Shown here: one piece after another, positions 1 through 25,500 of the stretch
Position numbering within the stretch: position 1 is the first letter of the stretch
Layout of the letters: each line of letters opens with the position of its first letter
Assembly (NCBI GenBank): GCA_009760855.2
Contig: WPIO01000028.1
Location: 558,001-622,000 of the forward strand
Direction of reading: 5' to 3'
Length of the DNA stretch: 64,000 nt
Source: Cristatella mucedo
Lineage: Eukaryota > Bryozoa > Phylactolaemata > Cristatellidae
Position numbers and translations under genes: made by a program
The notes under the pieces: model-generated
What the model was told of the DNA's origin: nothing
Databases searched by the model: none
What the model saw: only the letters and a program-made list of their open reading frames with translations

Positions 1-192
1 GCACCACCCAGTGCACCACCAGCATACTGGAAGCATGCAGTTGGTGATTAGTGAACTATTCAGACATGCTAGCAGCAGCCAGGTGACACTGGCTGCTGCT
101 AGCAGAGCACAGCTGCTGGGAGAGGCATACTGGAGAACAGCTCGGCAAATCACGTGCATAACCTTTAGGGTGGGGGGTGGGGGTAGACTGAC

Positions 193-13289
<13,097 letters not shown>

Positions 13290-14289
13290 TGTGACTTGCT
13301 TTCTCTGTGCAGATGTGTTTACCTTGTCAACGGCAGGCCTCGTACTAACGGACTACATACCACGCCCGAACGCTATTAAGGCTACCGGTGTGCGCCACCT
13401 GCAAGAATCGACTTGCGAATGTCATGCGAATAAACGGAGAGCTGTAGCGTCTTCTCGCTCCTTCATGAACACGGACTGTACACGGGACTCGGCGAAGGGC
13501 ATCACGACAACACGTCGAGCTCTGAGAAGTCACCATATTCCCGGGGGGGGGGGGAGGCGCGCCAGAAAAGGACCGAGCGAACACTCGTATGACGCACGCA
13601 AAGTACAGAAGTGCTCAGCAACAGCTGGCTCATCCCGGTGGAAAGAGGATCGTGTATCAGTCCAACTAGGGGGTATAAGAACTCGTCAAAGGGTATGGGG
13701 CGAAGACAAGCCAGATTTCGTGATTAGCGCATCCGGTCTCCAGGCACCGGCGACGCACGCTTTGATGATCGAAACGAAACGCGGAACTAATTGCAATAAG
13801 CACATGTGCAAAGGCTAAACTGGTGGTTAAACTGAGCGCTTACGACGAAGAAACCGTCGTCTTCTCTTCCCACGCGAGCTGGGCTGCGTTATAAAGAGGC
13901 TGCACAAGGTGGACAGTCACAGCTCTGCTTGCATACGTAGCCAGGTACGGGAGAGGACTACTCCTAGACAAGTACCGTACCGCCTACCAGGCCAGAAATG
14001 CAACAAAAATCACAAATATCTTCATTAATATAATGTAGTTGATGATAATTTAAAAATATGTAGACAATTTTGAAAAAGTGTCTTAGTAACAATGGAAAAC
14101 TACGGTGAGCAGGATTTGGGAATGCTTTTTGCCACGCAAGACAGCGAGCGGTATACCCATCCTTTGTTTTTTCACTTAATGAGTTTTACTGGACTCACTG
14201 GAGCGTTTCCGCTCTCGGCTGTACTTAGGTTGTGGATTTCAGCATGATACTTGAATTAAATGAAATTGAAAATATGTTTATTTCAAAAC

Positions 14290-14430
14290 TTCATTTATAT
14301 AGCTGCAGACGAGCCTTGGCGGCTATTACTTTCACTTCCAGGGACAATGAATAATGATGTCCTAATGGATTCGAACCCACAACCTGGGCATTGAAGGTCG
14401 AACCCCTCACCCACAGGCTAAGACTCCGGT
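14290..14430 (-). mobile_element. tRNA-derived SINE, copy S4
   Basis: Read on the - strand it has an A-box-like TTAGCCTGTGGGTGAGG, a B box GTTGTGGGTTCGAATCC, and a 3' part AATAGCCGCCAAGGCTCGTC ending CTATATAAATG. It is collinear with the copy at 33065 and lies in the gap between the mannosidase gene and RSPH9. Confidence 0.75.
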
Positions 14431-16171
14431 ATTTTGGGGCAGGTCCTGTCTTTTCAAATGCTCCTTAAGCAACCAAACGTAGGCCGCTGAAAAAGAGTGG
14501 CATAATATGGTAGCCATTCAGAAAAGCATCGGTGCGTTCCTAAGCGATTGGGATTTGGTTCTCTTAAGCCGCGTTTACACGACAAGTCTTGCTTCCTTCC
14601 TGCTTCTGTCGTATTTGAGTCTTCGGTAAATACGTCACCAAGACTAGGGGCTATCCAAGACTTAGGGGTATCGTGCCAAAAATTTGAAGAAGCAATCAAA
14701 TATGTTAATTTTTTAAGTTTGCGGATTAAAAGATAAACTAGTTATAAATGCAATCACAAATTTTGGTGGTTGTCAGATGACTGGAACATTGTCAATAAAA
14801 CTATTATGTAAGACCTATTAAACCGGAAGTAGTACTTCGGGCTCAACACAATTATTTTCTTTGAAAAATAACGGAGCCGGAACTTCGGTTTTCTGGTGAA
14901 CTCTGCGAATATAAGCTACTCAGCCCTAAACGGACACTCAAAAAAATAACTCAAGAAAGTCATAAATTTAAAATTTTCCCAGAAATGACACTCCCCTCGG
15001 GATCAACCGTCTGACTGTTAGTATAACAAGATCATGAAAGCGTAAACCCCCAATCGGCCGGGGCTTAGTCCCGCCTCCGCTGCCCCACCCCGCCCATAGC
15101 AACAGGCTGCAAATGGCATTCCAAGGTCCATTCCTTATTTACTGGGCAGAAACATGTTTAAATTGGTATGTTACCATTGGATCATAAGCCAAAAGTGACA
15201 GCTGTTTGGCCAGTAAACTATTATTAGGGATAATGTACTGAGAATTTACTTCTGCCGGGGCCGCCGTAACTAAGGAGTCCATTACGACGGCACTTCATGA
15301 ATCCTGGGACAGCGGATCCACTTCCTGTAGCAGTCATAACGCTCGAGGCGACGGTTAGGTTGACCTATTCCTAAGACCCATATTTATCTAATTATTGAAT
15401 TGTTTGTGCGATGATAGCGTTTCCTAGTGCTGTCTCCTGGTTATAGCTTGGTGCTCTCAAGTTTACCTGCAAACGACAGTACAATGCCTGCTGTCACTTA
15501 TGTCTTATCTTCTAAAATAATGATTCGATCGCCTTAAAAACTTTAGAGTATGTGATTAATTGTAGTTACATATCATTCCAGCCTTCTCACGTGCATATTA
15601 GAACTCAGTAGATAGACTTCTTTTGATCAAAACTGGCTGTGTTGGTCATGCTAAGCCTTTGTCATCTTTTCACACAGACCGTAAAAATGTCACAGGTAGG
15701 CTAATAGTGACCCGATCAACATGAAATTTGAAATAGACGCTCGTAAGTGTGTTTCCATGTTGTATGGCGACAAACATACTAACACAATCTTGTTTTTTGT
15801 CACCTACTTGCTTTGGTAGCTAAAGTTGGCTACTCTGAGTGCGGTTCCAGCAGTGGTACTTTGTACCTCATCAATTTTACAGCTTGGTCGATACTCGGCC
15901 GATCGGTGTGAAATTTGGAATATAGGTGGGGCTCACCCTTCTCCGTGTTCACCCCCTGTGCTTCTACGGACGATGGGTGTGTATGCACATAATGTGCCGT
16001 CACAAAATGTACTTGGGCTGTGGTCGTGATGACAGTCAACAGTATGAAATGTCAGATTTGTTTATGTTTTGATTGCGGTGAGGTTAGCACAGAGTCGAGT
16101 GTCATGCATCTCTCGAGAGGCATGCCATATTTCAACTATGACTGGTATTGAATCTGGCGATTTGATGGTAA

Positions 16172-16175
<4 letters not shown>
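14431..16175. other. Intergenic sequence, nothing recognised
   Basis: About 1.7 kb of AT-rich sequence between SINE S4 and a (GT)n run. I see no exon-like segment with plausible splice sites, no LINE or SINE copy and no RNA gene. Confidence 0.5.

Positions 16176-16208
<33 letters not shown>
16176..16208. repeat. (GT)n microsatellite
   Basis: About 33 bp of GT repeat in the intergenic region. Confidence 0.95.
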
Positions 16209-16211
<3 letters not shown>

Positions 16212-16454
16212 AGCTGCTGTGGTATACGTGACCTTGGACTTTTACAAGCCATCAGAAGGTCAACACGGCAGCTATATTGCATCAAATGATAGCTTATGCT
16301 ACCTGTTTTCTTTGTGGCAATTTTCATGCCTTTCGTTTTATTGGTCTTTGTACAATATTAATTAATGTGCTTTGGGGGATTACTCCCACAACTGGTGGAC
16401 ATTTTGGGGGATCACTCCCACTAACGGCCGACCTACCCTTTAAACCCCTTAAAA

Positions 16455-17190
16455 ATTAAGATAATATTTATACACTTGATAAAGCACCCTCAGAGAACTT
16501 AATCTCTTTTTATTTGGCGCCTTACATTCGTTGCAAAGAAAACACGATTGATTGGGAAAGGATGAATCACAGGGACCCACTAAACGCTGTGATAAATAGA
16601 TGCATTTTTAGTTTCATTTTAAACTTTGTCAGGTCAAGGAATGTCGTGAAACAAGTCGGAAGTGAGTTCCAGGCTTTGCGAGCATACGAACTAAATGCAC
16701 GGTCTCTACAGGATTTGAGGTTTGGACGAGGTAGTGGTAAACTGTTGGATTCCGAAAAGCGGGTGCTACGATGCTTGGCGTGGTGGGGGAGTAGATCTGA
16801 TAGGTAGGCTGTAGCCAAAGAATTAAGAGACCATAAAGTGAGTGACAAAACAAACCTTGAAGTCGATGCGTTGCTTGACTTTAAGCCAGTGCGGGTCGGC
16901 GAGAAATGGTGTGATGAAGCAACTGCGACGCTCACGACAGACAAGCCTAGCTGCAGAGTTTTGCACAAGCTGTAACCGCCTGATTGCACATGACGGTGGA
17001 TCAGCAAGCAGTGAGTTACAGAAGACAAGATGAGATGTCACAAATGCATGGATCAATTTAGACGTGGTATCCCTATCTAAATAAGCCCAACTTTTAGCAA
17101 TGTTACCCAGCTAAAAGTGGACAGACTTGATTGTGGAGCTGCTATGGTCGTCTAACGAGAGGTCACTCCGGAACTTGACGCCTAGATATG
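16455..17190 (-). mobile_element. LINE family A copy A4, degraded
   Basis: Tail hairpin at 16470-16545, then the C-terminal reverse-transcriptase segment on the - strand (for example RAFSSYARKAWNSLPTCFTT and IHAFVTSHLVFCNSLLADPP) in two frames. It lacks the (TTA)n tail and the YADD region. Confidence 0.85.
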
Positions 17191-20100
17191 CTGGCGCTCC
17201 TTACTGCTGCCGATGTCGGTGTACCTTAAAACATCGAGACGTATCAGATCTGCTAGCTGCTTTTCAGAGCTCTAGCTTTGCGAGATTTTTGTCGCACGTC
17301 AGCAAAGGTGAGAATCGCTACGAGCTTTTTCTTTGTGACCTAAATAAAGTGGTACAGAAGTCGCTATAGCGAGTTTGTAGCGCTATCCACAACGACTGCA
17401 GATTCTACTTGAATGTACATAGCGGCAAGGAACGAGACTAATAAAGACCCCTAAGAGATCCATTAGTGTTCGTTTACCGAATGAGAATTCGGCCCTTATG
17501 TAGAGGAAAGGTAGTCGAAGCTTTCAGCCCGCTTTCTGAAATGCGACCGGAACGGCAGAAAAGTCTTCCTTTAGCCCACTCCCTTCTAAAAATAGGCGCG
17601 AACGCCCTCAACGGTGATTACAGGGCTTCCAGGAAAGGGCTACTGGGCTTACGAATGGCTCGTGAGCCGGCATGCGCCTTGAAACTCCTTAATGGGTAAT
17701 CACGTTTTAGGGTTACTTAGAGGGTCGTTCTTTCTAAACATTTCAAGATTCCTGTGAGTTGCTTCCGGTTCTCCAAACGGAAAGCAATCTAATTGAACGG
17801 ATTGGTCGAGAGTAGCTTCTTCCCCGAATGCCTTCGACGCGAAATTTCCGGCGCTCTTTAAAATGGGTGAGATCAATGTTCAGATTCACCGAATGGCAAG
17901 TAAATCAAATGGAACGCCTCAAGTTTTAAGGCTATTTGTAGCAACAACCGCCAGCTGTATTTATGGAGTGCTTCAATGCTGCCAAGAGATATCGTAGCAG
18001 TGGACAGGGAAAAAAGTGCCTTGAAAGACAAGAAGAGTCTGCGTCTTTCGTCCTTCGCAGTCGAAACGACAGCCTTCACTATCTGGGTCGCTGAAATCTG
18101 GTCAACTCATCCATTTTGGCGGACAGCGTCACGGGGCGGCACATCTGCCCACCTCCATATCAAAGCGTTGAAAGCAGCCACGCGCTGAGGCGCTTGTTCG
18201 CGAAGTCTGCGAGCACGAGCAAAATCAACTCGGCGGTTTTTGATGAATGGGAATCGTGGAGGAACCGATGACGAGAGTCGTGACGAGCGAGTCACTCAGC
18301 TCGGACAAAACTTGGGCAACATATTTTCATATCGTTCGTCGGCAGCGCGTACTGCCTTACAGCAATTGCACGCAGTGCAGAGAAAACTGCCTGACAAGGT
18401 GCCAGTGAGACTGACGCAGCCGCGCTGGGCCAAACTTACGCATGAATAAGGAATGGTTCGAGCCAATGACCCGGTCTTTGCTCACCATTTACGGATCGCC
18501 ACATAACCCTAACCCGTGAACATCTGCGAGGCATGCCTAGACGAACCGAACCTTGGCGAGGACTTCTCGGGAAATCGTGAGACTTCCTGCGGAAGCATGG
18601 CGACAGCAAATGCTCGTAGCGAAAAAAAGCGGTAGCCCTCAAACGCATTCAAACACTGACCTTGGCGGTACCTGGCACTCGAACCTTCTCCAACTGGCGT
18701 GCAATGAGTGCATCTTGAATGTCAGGTCCTGTTTTTCAATTCAGGCGGCTATAGTAAAAAGGGACGGAAAAAATGACGAACGGAAGGCGTACTGGTGGTG
18801 GTAGCTTGCAAGTAGAGGCTGTGCAGAACAATGACGCAAAGTGAACTTGGAGCGGGAGTCGGAACGGGCGAAATATTGCTGCGGAAAATTAGCCGAAAGT
18901 ATTCGATACGTAATTAGTTGAAATAGCCGTTAAAACAATATCTCAAATTACTGCTCAAGTTATGAATACATTTCGGTGAAATTAAGGCTGTTATTGCCCA
19001 TATAAAATATTGAACGCGGCAGCAAAAGAATAGCACTTTATACCGAGAAAACGAGAACTTTTACCTTTGAGCAAGTTTGCATTAGCGCAGCGAAGGCATT
19101 TCAGGAGGACACGACGTCGATAGACTTACGGGCTCGGCGTGACTCGGAAGCTGCATTTAGCATCAAATCTAGGGGTTTTGAGATAGTTCCCACTGGCACT
19201 TAGAGGACCTATTAGAAACTTTTCTTTCTCCACTACTGTTAAGAACTAAAGCTCGAACTGACTCGTTTTAGTCCTGACGTCATTGCTCTGGGTATACAGT
19301 TCCAGTATTTCAGCGCAGGTTTGGAGGCATGAGTAGCACAAACTGCCGATTGAGTGGGAAAGCTCGCAGATCGTTCCTAAAAACAACGTCGTTCTCCGAT
19401 CTAGCGCGTCTGCGCCGCTACTATTTGCCTCTGCACGAGACCATACCGGATGCTGCCTCATTTGGAATATCGGCTTGGCAATCAAGTGCTCAAGCGAACC
19501 GTTGGCCGAGTAACGCTTGCGAGCATAAAATTGAATAGCTTACTTGGCGTCTATGAAATGAAGCTTCGGTTTCAATTTCCTCGTTAAAAAAATATACGGC
19601 TGCCTCCCAGGCGTCTATCCTATAATTAGCACTATATATAGACAAAGCAAGACACCCGCCCACTCTGACCGGCAATGGGAGCTCCGCAAAGAGCAGATCA
19701 ACGAAGTGAGGTTGCGGTACGCAATTGTTAAGCGATGGCAGGAGAGAACCCACCATATGCCTAGAAAGTCTATTGTTAAGCTGTGCAGTCAAATGCAAAC
19801 GCACAACGCAGCGACATTGCAGAGAAGAAAGCCACTCTTTACAATTCCGCTCGGCAGTATAGAAGGAGCTCTCATAAACGTGTGAAGCAATTTGACTCTC
19901 AATGGCCGACCGTAAGTCCGTTCAATCCAAAATCCTCCGATTAGCGCACCTGAGACGAGCCACTCTAAGATAGCCCTTTAGTCTTCAAATGCCTAGCCTA
20001 CTTGGCTTGAAGTAATCGTATTGCCCTTTTGAGGTAGCTAGCAGCTATAGCTAAGAGGATGCATAAGGTCTTTCATGGACTCGAAATTAGTGGCTGAACT

Positions 20101-21243
20101 GTCAGCCTAATTAGCTAGCGTTTGCAATGTTCGGTTAGGATACCGAAGCATCACCAAGGTGTCTGTATTTGAAGGCCTAATATTTTGAGTTTAACTTAGC
20201 ACTGAATTAATTGGCTCATTTAAATGAGAAGTTACTTAGTTTTTATTAGAACGCTGAAGCCCAAAATAAGGCGTACAAACCGCATACATATTTGAGCCAG
20301 CGAGAAAAAGATGAGTTCACTAACTTATGGTCAATTACTACTATAAGTATTTATTCAATCCTCCAGGAAGTTGTCAAGGCTTTCAGTCACTTAATTCAAT
20401 GGGGTAGTGAGTAAATGTCAATACGTAATTATAGTTGAATCTTAGAAAGTAAGCATCTTTTAGCTTTCATCTCTACTCGACACGGCTTGCTCAACAGCCC
20501 GGTCCGGATGCAAGCGGAATCCTTTTGATGACGCGTGAGCAAGTTGGCTCCCACGGCCCGCCAAGCCTGCGAATTAAACTTTTGCTAAGAAAAGTCTTGC
20601 ATTCATATATTAGCGGTTGGAATTTAGACGCCATTTTGGAGTTTCCATTGGCTTTTCGTTCTACTATTTCTTGGAAATTCCAACGTGCAGATATTTCAGC
20701 GTAAAACATTACACGAGCTAAACTGTTAAAAATTGCTCCCCGCTTCTCTTGCCACAAAGATCGATAAACTTGCAGCCTTATGTTTTCCGGGATGATTTAT
20801 AGCATCTGAGTTACAATAACTAATAGCTATGTCGCTCTTGGAGCTGGTTTTCAAATAGCGTTTTGACTTTGAACATTTCGCATGCCCAAGACTAAGTCAA
20901 ATATACATGAACGAGTGTACATGCGGTGAAGCTAAGTGATTTAATGCAAGTGTCCGAGTGGTAAATGTATTACAAAGAGTCGTTGAGCCTAAATTAGATA
21001 CAAAATATACTTAAATGTATATGACCGCAGTGCACGCGAAGAGGCTCGGAGCGGACACTTGTTCATTTCCGGCTGGACGCAATGCCTGCAGCCTTAGGCT
21101 TCCCGGGATTCTGCTGTACCATGTGAGTCTTTGAAAACTACTTTTACCGCTCTCAAAGTACTTAACATTGAGCGATTTCTGACTGTTAGCAAAATATTAA
21201 AAAAATTCCGTAGTTTTTATTTTTCTGCTTGAATTGTCAGCGT
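17191..21243. other. Repeat-poor intergenic sequence
   Basis: About 4 kb without any LINE, SINE, microsatellite or recognisable exon, in a window where most gaps of this size hold several repeats. Open frames are short and scattered. It could be unique spacer, a decayed element, or hold a non-coding RNA that I cannot see by eye. Confidence 0.5.
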
Positions 21244-21340
21244 TCTTGCCAGTCGAAAGGGGTGAGTTTGTACCACACTCGCCTCAGGCTTGAGAAGCCG
21301 CGGGTTCAACTCACGAGAACTACGCAATGCGGCACAACCC
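21244..21340 (+). repeat. tRNA-like element
   Basis: Contains an anticodon-arm-like CTCAGGCTTGAG and a B-box-like GCGGGTTCAACTC, spaced as in a tRNA, but the acceptor ends do not pair well. Likely a decayed SINE or tRNA pseudogene of a family different from S1-S4. Confidence 0.35.
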
Positions 21341-21501
21341 CTTTTTCCCCCCGACCATCAGGTTATTACTTTACTTCTTCACGATTTCTATTTACCCATC
21401 AAATATATTCACTCGCAGCAAATGTGCAACTGCAGTGGACGCAACGTCTTTCGTGCGAATGCTGTGCGAGAATTATCTAAAGGTATGAGTACATATAAAG
21501 T

Positions 21502-21507
21502 TTTATT
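21502..21507 (-). promoter_or_regulatory. Candidate polyadenylation signal of RSPH9
   Basis: AATAAA on the - strand about 60 bp beyond the RSPH9 stop codon. It is the only canonical hexamer I noticed close to the stop. Confidence 0.5.
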
Positions 21508-21567
21508 ATTAGTTTCAGCTCAGCCAATAAATGCGGGCCAGTACTCTGGCAGCTAAGCTTGCGGTCA

Positions 21568-21728
21568 TTAAAGCATGAAGCAAATGTCGAGGTTCTTCTC
21601 TCCGTTACCAAAGTATACAGATCCAAATTTTCGCGTCCCAGGAACATGAAAGAATACATAGCCAAGCCACAGAAGACTTCGAAGTGTAACTAGACCACTT
21701 CCTCTTTCAAACTGCATACTCCACGAAC
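21568..21728 (-). CDS. RSPH9: RSPH9 exon 5 (stop codon)
   Basis: Residues 225-277, GSWSMQFERGSGLVTLRSLL to KNLDICFML and TAA at 21568-21570. Acceptor TGTTTCAG. Confidence 0.92.
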
Positions 21729-22491
21729 CTGAAACAGAAACGTCATTCTGGATGGATTTTTAAAAAATTTACTGCTAGATATACACGTGAATCGAAAACA
21801 AAAATAAATTGTCTTTAGAAGTAAATTTCAGCAATGTTAGTTGTGACCATAAGCTTTCATACAGCCATCACTGCAGGAGGATTAAGCAAAAAAAAGTGTG
21901 GATCTTTTAAATATAGCACCATTCACCCGACTAATTGGTGGTCATAGCCCATCCTGTCAAGCCAACATATCAGATCAGTTAGCATTCATACTAACGATCG
22001 TCAAATGCCATTCCACAGCGGAAACCCACTGAAATGACTCACAAACGCCAAATGATAATTACCCTTGGGCACGTCATCCTCGATTGTGTCCATGAAGTCT
22101 ATGGACCTGTCCAGGTCTGCTTTTTCCAAAGAAGTGATCTTCTGCGGCCGCTTTGCTTCTCTGAAGTGTGAGTACGACGACAGCTTTGCTGCTTCGGAAA
22201 CATTCAGTCCTATAAGCAAATTGGAATGATAAAGCAGGAATTAAACTTATTCAAATAGCTGAGCTGGATATATAAAGGTAGATGAATACATTAGCGATTG
22301 ACATGAGCCAGGATATCAAGGTATTGTTCTAGCATCCTTGCTTATTCGTTAATAAATATAATACACAAATATGATTTACTTTTATAGCGCCCTAGGAGGA
22401 CAGAATCTCGATCGTGTGTCCTTTGCAGCAAATGTAAAGTGCCTAGAAAGAGATTGAGTTCTCTGAGGGTGCTTTATGAAGTGCACTATTA

Positions 22492-22525
<34 letters not shown>

Positions 22526-25500
22526 CCAGGGACTTCACATCTGCTGAATGGCTCTAGGTCAATGTATCTCCGTCTGTAACTCCACAAAGTCATAAAGACC
22601 ATGTGGGTGTTACGAAGGAGAGTTTTGTATAGCGAACTCACAGCCTAAGCGGCTTTCAGTACGCATTCGGTAGCCAACAGACTTCGTCTCACGCAACAAA
22701 GAGAAAGTGGGAAGCATAGCAGAGTCAGGAGAGCAGTTGAGGTAGTGAGTAGCATAGAAGTAGCAGCTCAGGACCGCTGAAAAGGATGTGCCATAGTCGG
22801 CAGTAGGAGAATAGTTGTCGTTGCGTAAGACCTCGGTCACCACAAGTTAACCTTAACGCCGGGAAGAACTAATGAGAGCTCTTATAGCTTTAGCTGACGT
22901 ACACAATGAAAGTCATTGCTCTAGGTCATACGAAATTTGACCTTATCACTTGATTATGACCTTATGACCTTATCACTTGACCGGCATCATTAAGCCCCTC
23001 CCTGCACAAGCAGCTCATCAGATAAAAGTATGCATTGGAGTCGGCTCCAATGGCTTATCCATCTTCATAATATTAATAGCAATAATACTAATGCACTTGA
23101 TAAAGCACCCTCAGAGAACTCAATCTCTCTCTAGGCGCTTTACATTTGCTGCAAAGGGAAATAGATTAAAGCAACACAATTCCTTAGTGAACTCTCCACG
23201 TGAATCAATGTCTGAAGGTTCAACTTTGTGGGATAGTTCTGACGTTCTGCATGAAGAGTTTTCAAAACTCAACTAGTTGAATCCATTCTGGGTATTGTTA
23301 TCATACTTAAAGTGTCCACCATTTTTAAATTCTAAGAGAAGTGGCACAGCTTAAGCAGCCTTAAAACATTCAATATATCACGGAACAACAACTTGCTGCA
23401 CGTCAGCGCGTTACCAGGCCATGGGTATGCATGGAACCAGTGACAGATCTTCCCTGCCCTTTGAGGTTTAATAGTGGAACGAGCCGTGCACCCAAACATC
23501 AGCTTAGGCTGGGGTGTCGGCACGAATAATGCACTGGCCGTGAGGCTTCGGTCATGAAGTACAGACGCTTTTTTCCTCCTCATTCTCCTTACCAAATCTT
23601 TGGTTTCGATGGCTCATCAAATCTCTATATCTATGCTGTAAAGCAAAAGAGCCACACATGCAGGCTCCCCCCCCCCCGACACAAGGGACCCTCTCGAGAG
23701 TTAAACCCAGTCAATCATCAACTTACATCAAGTCCACCCTAAAAATGTAATAGGGTGCAGCTCTGTGCAATAATAACCAGAAATACACGCACAGAATATT
23801 TGTCATGCTATGCATGTTATGGGCCTATCTTTTAGTCTAAAGGATTAAAAGACTAAAAATATTACAATGCAGCATGCAGATGACGTCATTTTTGCTTCAG
23901 GTATGCAGGCAAAGCCGGTACAGAGATAGATACAACTTTGCAACATCAACATACATCGGATACGACAGCATATGGTGCGAGATGCAGAGACAGAAGACCG
24001 ATATGCACAACAAAGATCATATCCGTGTGAGCCATGATTTGTCTCAACCGATTCAATGACAAATTAAATGTGAGTGGTATACTTTTGCATAAAAAAGCTT
24101 CAGAATAAAGACAGATCTTCGGCACATCACTAAGCAAGCCGGCAGAACATATTTCAAAGGCGTCGACAAACTGAGGATGGAGATCACTGACCTTCGAAGC
24201 TTCTGTTCCCCACTACTTCGCCAGTTGGCCATTGCTGGAACGCTCCCCTGGGCACGATTCGGACGTCGTCATCAATGTCTGCTATGACTGAGGTAAGCCT
24301 GTTCTCTTCTTTGATCATGATCTAAAATGTGAACACGAAAGGCACTGCTGTACAAGAGAGTGTATTTAGTAAGCCGTATTTGTATTAATTTTACGTGTGC
24401 GTTCGCACAAACACAAACACACACACACAAAACATACAAACAAAACAGCTTAGTATATCTATGTATGCAGCGTATTGCTTCACTATGCACTGGTCAAGCT
24501 CCTAGCTGCCATGCTGCAAAGCCGGGATACATTCATCCAAAGAACTAAGGTCACTTAAAACTTGCTAGTATGCCATTTTGTCACCAGGCTTCCAGCCTTT
24601 CTATGCAGCTACCGATACTGTCGTGTTAGTAAACATTTTTTAAAGTTCTCTATTTAATTTCCCCTGGATTCAGTATATAGGAACACCATGGACATGCTTA
24701 GTTATGTTCGTTGAACCTAATCTACATGTGTGGAAGGCAAAAGATGTGCTCCTTTATATCTTATCTTCACTATGAGACTCATTGGGGTTATGATGCAAAT
24801 GTAAAGCACCTAAAAAGAGATTGAGTTCTTCGAGGGTGCTTTATCAAGTGCATTATTCATTATTCATTTTGTTTGTTTTTCAAGCATGATTTTACTTACC
24901 ATTCAATTGCATTTCCCTTTGCAGCAATTGTAAAGCACCCAGAAAGAGATGAAGTTCTCTGAGGGCGCTTTATCAAGTGCATTATTATTATTATCATTAT
25001 TATGATAGAGCTATGAAAATCTGGATGTCGCTTCGGAAATATTGAAGCTTGTTCCATTACTGCAAGGGGTGCCATGCTACGCGTCCAACTGATCACCAGA
25101 GTCAAGTAACTTAGCAACTTCAGTTACACACAGAATCATGCCAGGAATCAAATGGCTCTGTGACCCCAAATACAAACGAAACCATCGGCTAATAACCAAA
25201 AGGCAACACGTTCTGCAGTGGGCTCAATCAATGAGCCCCTGTTAGACATGCAGTGCATTCAAAGTTGCCGAAGAAATACAATTAATTTTGTTTTTGGATA
25301 ATTTCAACTAGTTTGTAGACCTATTAACTTCGGCTAGATCCTATACACCCTCCTTTCGCGGAGAAGTAAAGCCACTATTGCCGCAAGAAAAAGGTGTTCC
25401 CCAAGTTTCCGGCGTCTTTTAATACAAAATGCCGTCTGGCTTTGATACTGATCAGAACTAAAAAACAGAAGGATCTTGCATATACTTTTTAACAAAGAAT

